Assembly: GCA_036675565.1 (NCBI GenBank)
Contig: JAKFER010000243.1
Coordinates: forward strand, 95,385-159,384
DNA from: JACCYQ01 sp036675565
GTDB lineage: Bacteria; Bacteroidota; Bacteroidia; Chitinophagales; Chitinophagaceae
Direction of reading: 5' to 3'
DNA: 64,000 nucleotides
Under the pieces are notes generated by a model. The model was not told where the DNA came from. It saw only the letters and a list, made by a program, of their open reading frames with translations, and did not search any database. How positions within the stretch are numbered: the stretch's first letter is position 1; every line of letters begins with the position of its first letter. Positions 61,805 through 64,000 of this stretch are shown here, one piece after another. The position numbers were made by a program, and so were the translations under genes.

Positions 61805-63717
61805 TTGATTTGGCTTTTGGATTCATTCACTTTTGCTGCCAACCATTTTACCCACTCATTGACTGCCTGGTAATTTTGATAAGCTGCCGGTAATTTTCGA
61901 CCATCAACATACTCATTATAAATCCAGGGATCACCAATAGCGAAAACGGTACCCTTTCCATATGATGAAACAGCCATAATCACTTTTCCATCTTTTTCCA
62001 ATACAGGTCTTGCAGGTCCATTCAACTTCAGTGTAGCTAATTCTTTAATAAATAATTTGGGAGTAGAAGAGAAAATGGGATTTCCTGCCGGCACTATGAC
62101 ACTGCCTTGTTCAAACTGGTCATTTTTAACCATGTTGAAATTATCCTCATTAAAAATGATTCCAAATTTTCCGGATAACTTATTAAAACAATTGAATTCA
62201 GCATTTCCTGCATCATTACCCATTAAAACTAAAACACCACCCTTTTTTACCCATTTTTTTATTTGCCGAATATCTGATGATTTAATAAAATTGGGTTTTT
62301 CTGTTTCTTTTTCGGTATCGGGATCCACGATCAAATAAATGTCTGCGCCGGACAAATGGCTTTTTGTCGGTGCAGCAGATAATGTCCCGGTTTCGAATCC
62401 ATAACGTGAAAATATATTTCCCAGCATAGCAAAACCACTATTGCTTTTATCCTGCCAGGTATAATGATATGGAATCAATTCTCCTGATGGCCCTTTCTTC
62501 CATTCATTGTTAAAATAATTATCCAGCAAAATCGTTTTACCGGCACCCGTTTCAAGACCAGGAATCATTTCCATTTCAACGGCAGCCAAAATAAATGCAC
62601 CCATACCTTTTGGATCATTCACAATGACCGGCTCGCTCATATAATATTCGAAGCTGCCATCCCGGTATGGCTTTCCTCCTAATCCCGACACACTAACGGT
62701 GCCGTGCAGGTCAAGATTTCCATTGGAGCCCGGCTTAATAAATTGCTTTACAATCCCTTCATAACCGGCTTTTGCAGATGGCAAATAAGATTTATCCAGG
62801 TATCCCTTTCTCACACCTTTAGCCAGTGTATAAACCAGCATGGAAGAACCGGATGCTTCAAAATAATTTTTTGGTTCGGTTGTTTTATCCGGCACATCAT
62901 ACCATAATCCTGTCTTTTGATCCTGTACATCCACAATTCCTTTTGCAAAACGATTCAAAATATTAATGATGGTGATACGTTCCGGGTGATCTTCAGGAAA
63001 ATGATCCAGCACATCTACCAATGCCATACCAAACCAACCCAATGCACGGCTCCAGAAATTGGGTGACAAACCCGTTTGTTTATTGGCCCATTGTTGCTGG
63101 CGGCTTTCATCCCATCCGTGGTATAGTAACCCGGTTTTTTCATCCCTTGCATATTTTTCCATTAAAATAAACTGGCGGGCAATATCATTAAAAGCGGTAT
63201 CCTCTCCCATCAATAATGCATATTCCGCATAAAATGGCTGGCCCATATATAAACCATCGAGCCACATCTGGTAAGGATATATTTTTTTATGCCAGAACCC
63301 GCCTTCACTGGTTCGTGGATGTTCAAGCAATTGGTTACGGAGTAGGTGAGCTGCCTTCAAATACTTTTCTTTTCCCGTTACGCGGTATAATAACAATAAT
63401 ATTTTTCCATTGTTAACATGATCGATATTGAATTCATCTTTTTTATACCCTTTGATACTGCCATCATCCTGTACATAAAAATCCATGCTCTTTTTAATGT
63501 AATCGAACCACAACCGATCGCCAGTCGCATTCCAAATACCTTCTATTCCTTTTAAAATTACGCCCTGGTCGTAACGCCATTTGGCCACTTTATCCTGGGG
63601 CAATGCAAAAGAGTCGGGCCATGTTTTAATGGCAGTCATAGCCAGTTGTTGCGAAAGCGGTTGAGCATACCCGTTGTATGCGAAGATCAAAAATATAATG
63701 ATAATAAGTTTCTTCAT
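61801..63717 (-). CDS. GH88/GH105 unsaturated rhamnogalacturonyl/glucuronyl hydrolase with GATase-like tail
   Basis: About 638 residues from the ATG at 63717 (MKKLIIII); an upstream ATG eight codons earlier is less likely because it precedes the signal peptide. The signal peptide (about 1-19, ending NGYAQ) is followed by an (alpha/alpha)6 hydrolase domain (about 25-380) with GGFWHKKIYPYQMWLDGLYMG, WSRALGWFGMALVDVLD and YFEASGSSMLVYTLAKGVRKG, the YteR/GH105 pattern. A C-terminal domain (about 400-635; SGADIYLIVDPDTE, IKKWVKKGGVLVLMGND, SYGKGTVFAIGDPW) resembles DUF4350/class I GATase-like folds without a visible catalytic triad. Cleaves unsaturated uronic acids from pectin fragments. Confidence 0.9.
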   Translation of the reverse strand: MKKLIIIIFLIFAYNGYAQPLSQQLAMTAIKTWPDSFALPQDKVAKWRYDQGVILKGIEGIWNATGDRLWFDYIKKSMDFYVQDDGSIKGYKKDEFNIDHVNNGKILLLLYRVTGKEKYLKAAHLLRNQLLEHPRTSEGGFWHKKIYPYQMWLDGLYMGQPFYAEYALLMGEDTAFNDIARQFILMEKYARDEKTGLLYHGWDESRQQQWANKQTGLSPNFWSRALGWFGMALVDVLDHFPEDHPERITIINILNRFAKGIVDVQDQKTGLWYDVPDKTTEPKNYFEASGSSMLVYTLAKGVRKGYLDKSYLPSAKAGYEGIVKQFIKPGSNGNLDLHGTVSVSGLGGKPYRDGSFEYYMSEPVIVNDPKGMGAFILAAVEMEMIPGLETGAGKTILLDNYFNNEWKKGPSGELIPYHYTWQDKSNSGFAMLGNIFSRYGFETGTLSAAPTKSHLSGADIYLIVDPDTEKETEKPNFIKSSDIRQIKKWVKKGGVLVLMGNDAGNAEFNCFNKLSGKFGIIFNEDNFNMVKNDQFEQGSVIVPAGNPIFSSTPKLFIKELATLKLNGPARPVLEKDGKVIMAVSSYGKGTVFAIGDPWIYNEYVDGRKLPAAYQNYQAVNEWVKWLAAKVNESKSQIN

Positions 63718-63769
63718 TCGTAGCTTTTCAAAAAATAACAAAGCCTTTTTTTAAATGATGGATGTTCTT

Positions 63770-64000
63770 CTATTGTTTACTCACTGCGGCTTCCGTTGCG
63801 CCATAACTATATTCAATGCCCTTTTTCGCTTTTTTTGTATCTGTTCCGCTTAACCGGATACTTTTACTTTTCTCCCCACTGATATTCAGTAATAGTTCTG
63901 CATCTTTATTATAACTGATGTTATCCATGACGATGGTGCGACTGTTATGGATGTTCATTACAGGGTCAGTATCTTTTGTAAACAACTTTACATTCCGCAA
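63770..64000 (-). CDS. C-terminal part of a GH28-like polygalacturonase, partial
   Basis: Only the last 76 codons are inside the window; the 5' part lies beyond 64000. The fragment shows beta-helix turns (RNVKLFT, VMNIHNSRTIVMDNISY and AELLLNISGEKSKSIRLSG), as in the end of Bacteroidota glycosyl hydrolase family 28 proteins. Its place at the head of the pectin cluster supports an endo- or exo-polygalacturonase. The family call is provisional because the catalytic Asp motifs are not in the window. Confidence 0.6.
   Translation of the reverse strand: MRNVKLFTKDTDPVMNIHNSRTIVMDNISYNKDAELLLNISGEKSKSIRLSGTDTKKAKKGIEYSYGATEAAVSKQ

Overview
The window is a gene-dense stretch of a member of the Bacteroidota, most likely from the Chitinophagaceae or a close relative. 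This rests on type IX secretion and gliding genes (PorU, PorV, GldJ, a PorP/SprF protein), bacillithiol synthase BshA, an arginine operon with an N-acyl-ornithine carbamoyltransferase, Bacteroidota-type -7 promoter motifs (TAnnTTTG), an AT-rich base composition and few Shine-Dalgarno sites. I see no rRNA, tRNA, CRISPR array, transposase or phage gene.

Left part (1-9400), low-oxygen and N2O respiration: the tail of a probable nosL, then nosD-nosF-nosY (maturation of N2O reductase), ended by a strong two-way terminator. Facing it are a divergent heme-copper-oxidase-like membrane protein and hemN. Divergent from hemN is a ba3-type cytochrome oxidase operon (subunits IIa, II and I, Sco1, cytochrome c). 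A perfect FNR/CRP-type palindrome lies between hemN and the oxidase operon, together with an intrinsic-terminator-like hairpin.

Middle-left (9400-25900), housekeeping and signalling: trmD, a hybrid histidine kinase with HPt, a two-helix micro-membrane protein, a LytTR response regulator, adenine deaminase, a 58-residue DUF1059 protein, a Crp/Fnr regulator, a TolB-propeller/amidohydrolase, anmK, upp, a PorP/SprF protein, 3-methyladenine glycosylase, an EI24 membrane protein, an RsmI-like methyltransferase and a small anchored protein.

Centre (25900-34700): a complete co-linear arginine operon, GNAT-argG-argC-argD-argF'-argB-argE-argH. A candidate leader of about 230 nt precedes it, with a -7 element, a 37-codon GTG-started small ORF and an 8-bp hairpin. 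A perfect terminator closes the operon.

Middle-right (34700-48600), envelope and T9SS: M28 peptidase, bshA, an EnvC-like LytM protein, a DUF4292 lipoprotein, dut, ispF, porV, porU, divergent gldJ, then murF. From 48600 to 51900 lies a poorly characterised set of small membrane and redox genes: a glycine/alanine-rich membrane protein, a conserved acidic protein, an SDR, an SPW-repeat-like protein and a VKOR-like protein.

Right part (51900-64000), all on the minus strand: a pectin/galacturonate utilisation cluster. Reading in transcription order: GH28 (cut by the window edge), GH88/105, pectinesterase-DUF4861, UxaB, UxaA, UxaC, KdgK, Eda and an ExuT-like transporter. This is a full route from de-esterified pectin to pyruvate and glyceraldehyde-3-phosphate. 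Dispersed CTAAACNN octamer arrays occur in four separate intergenic regions of the window and are its most unusual non-coding signal.
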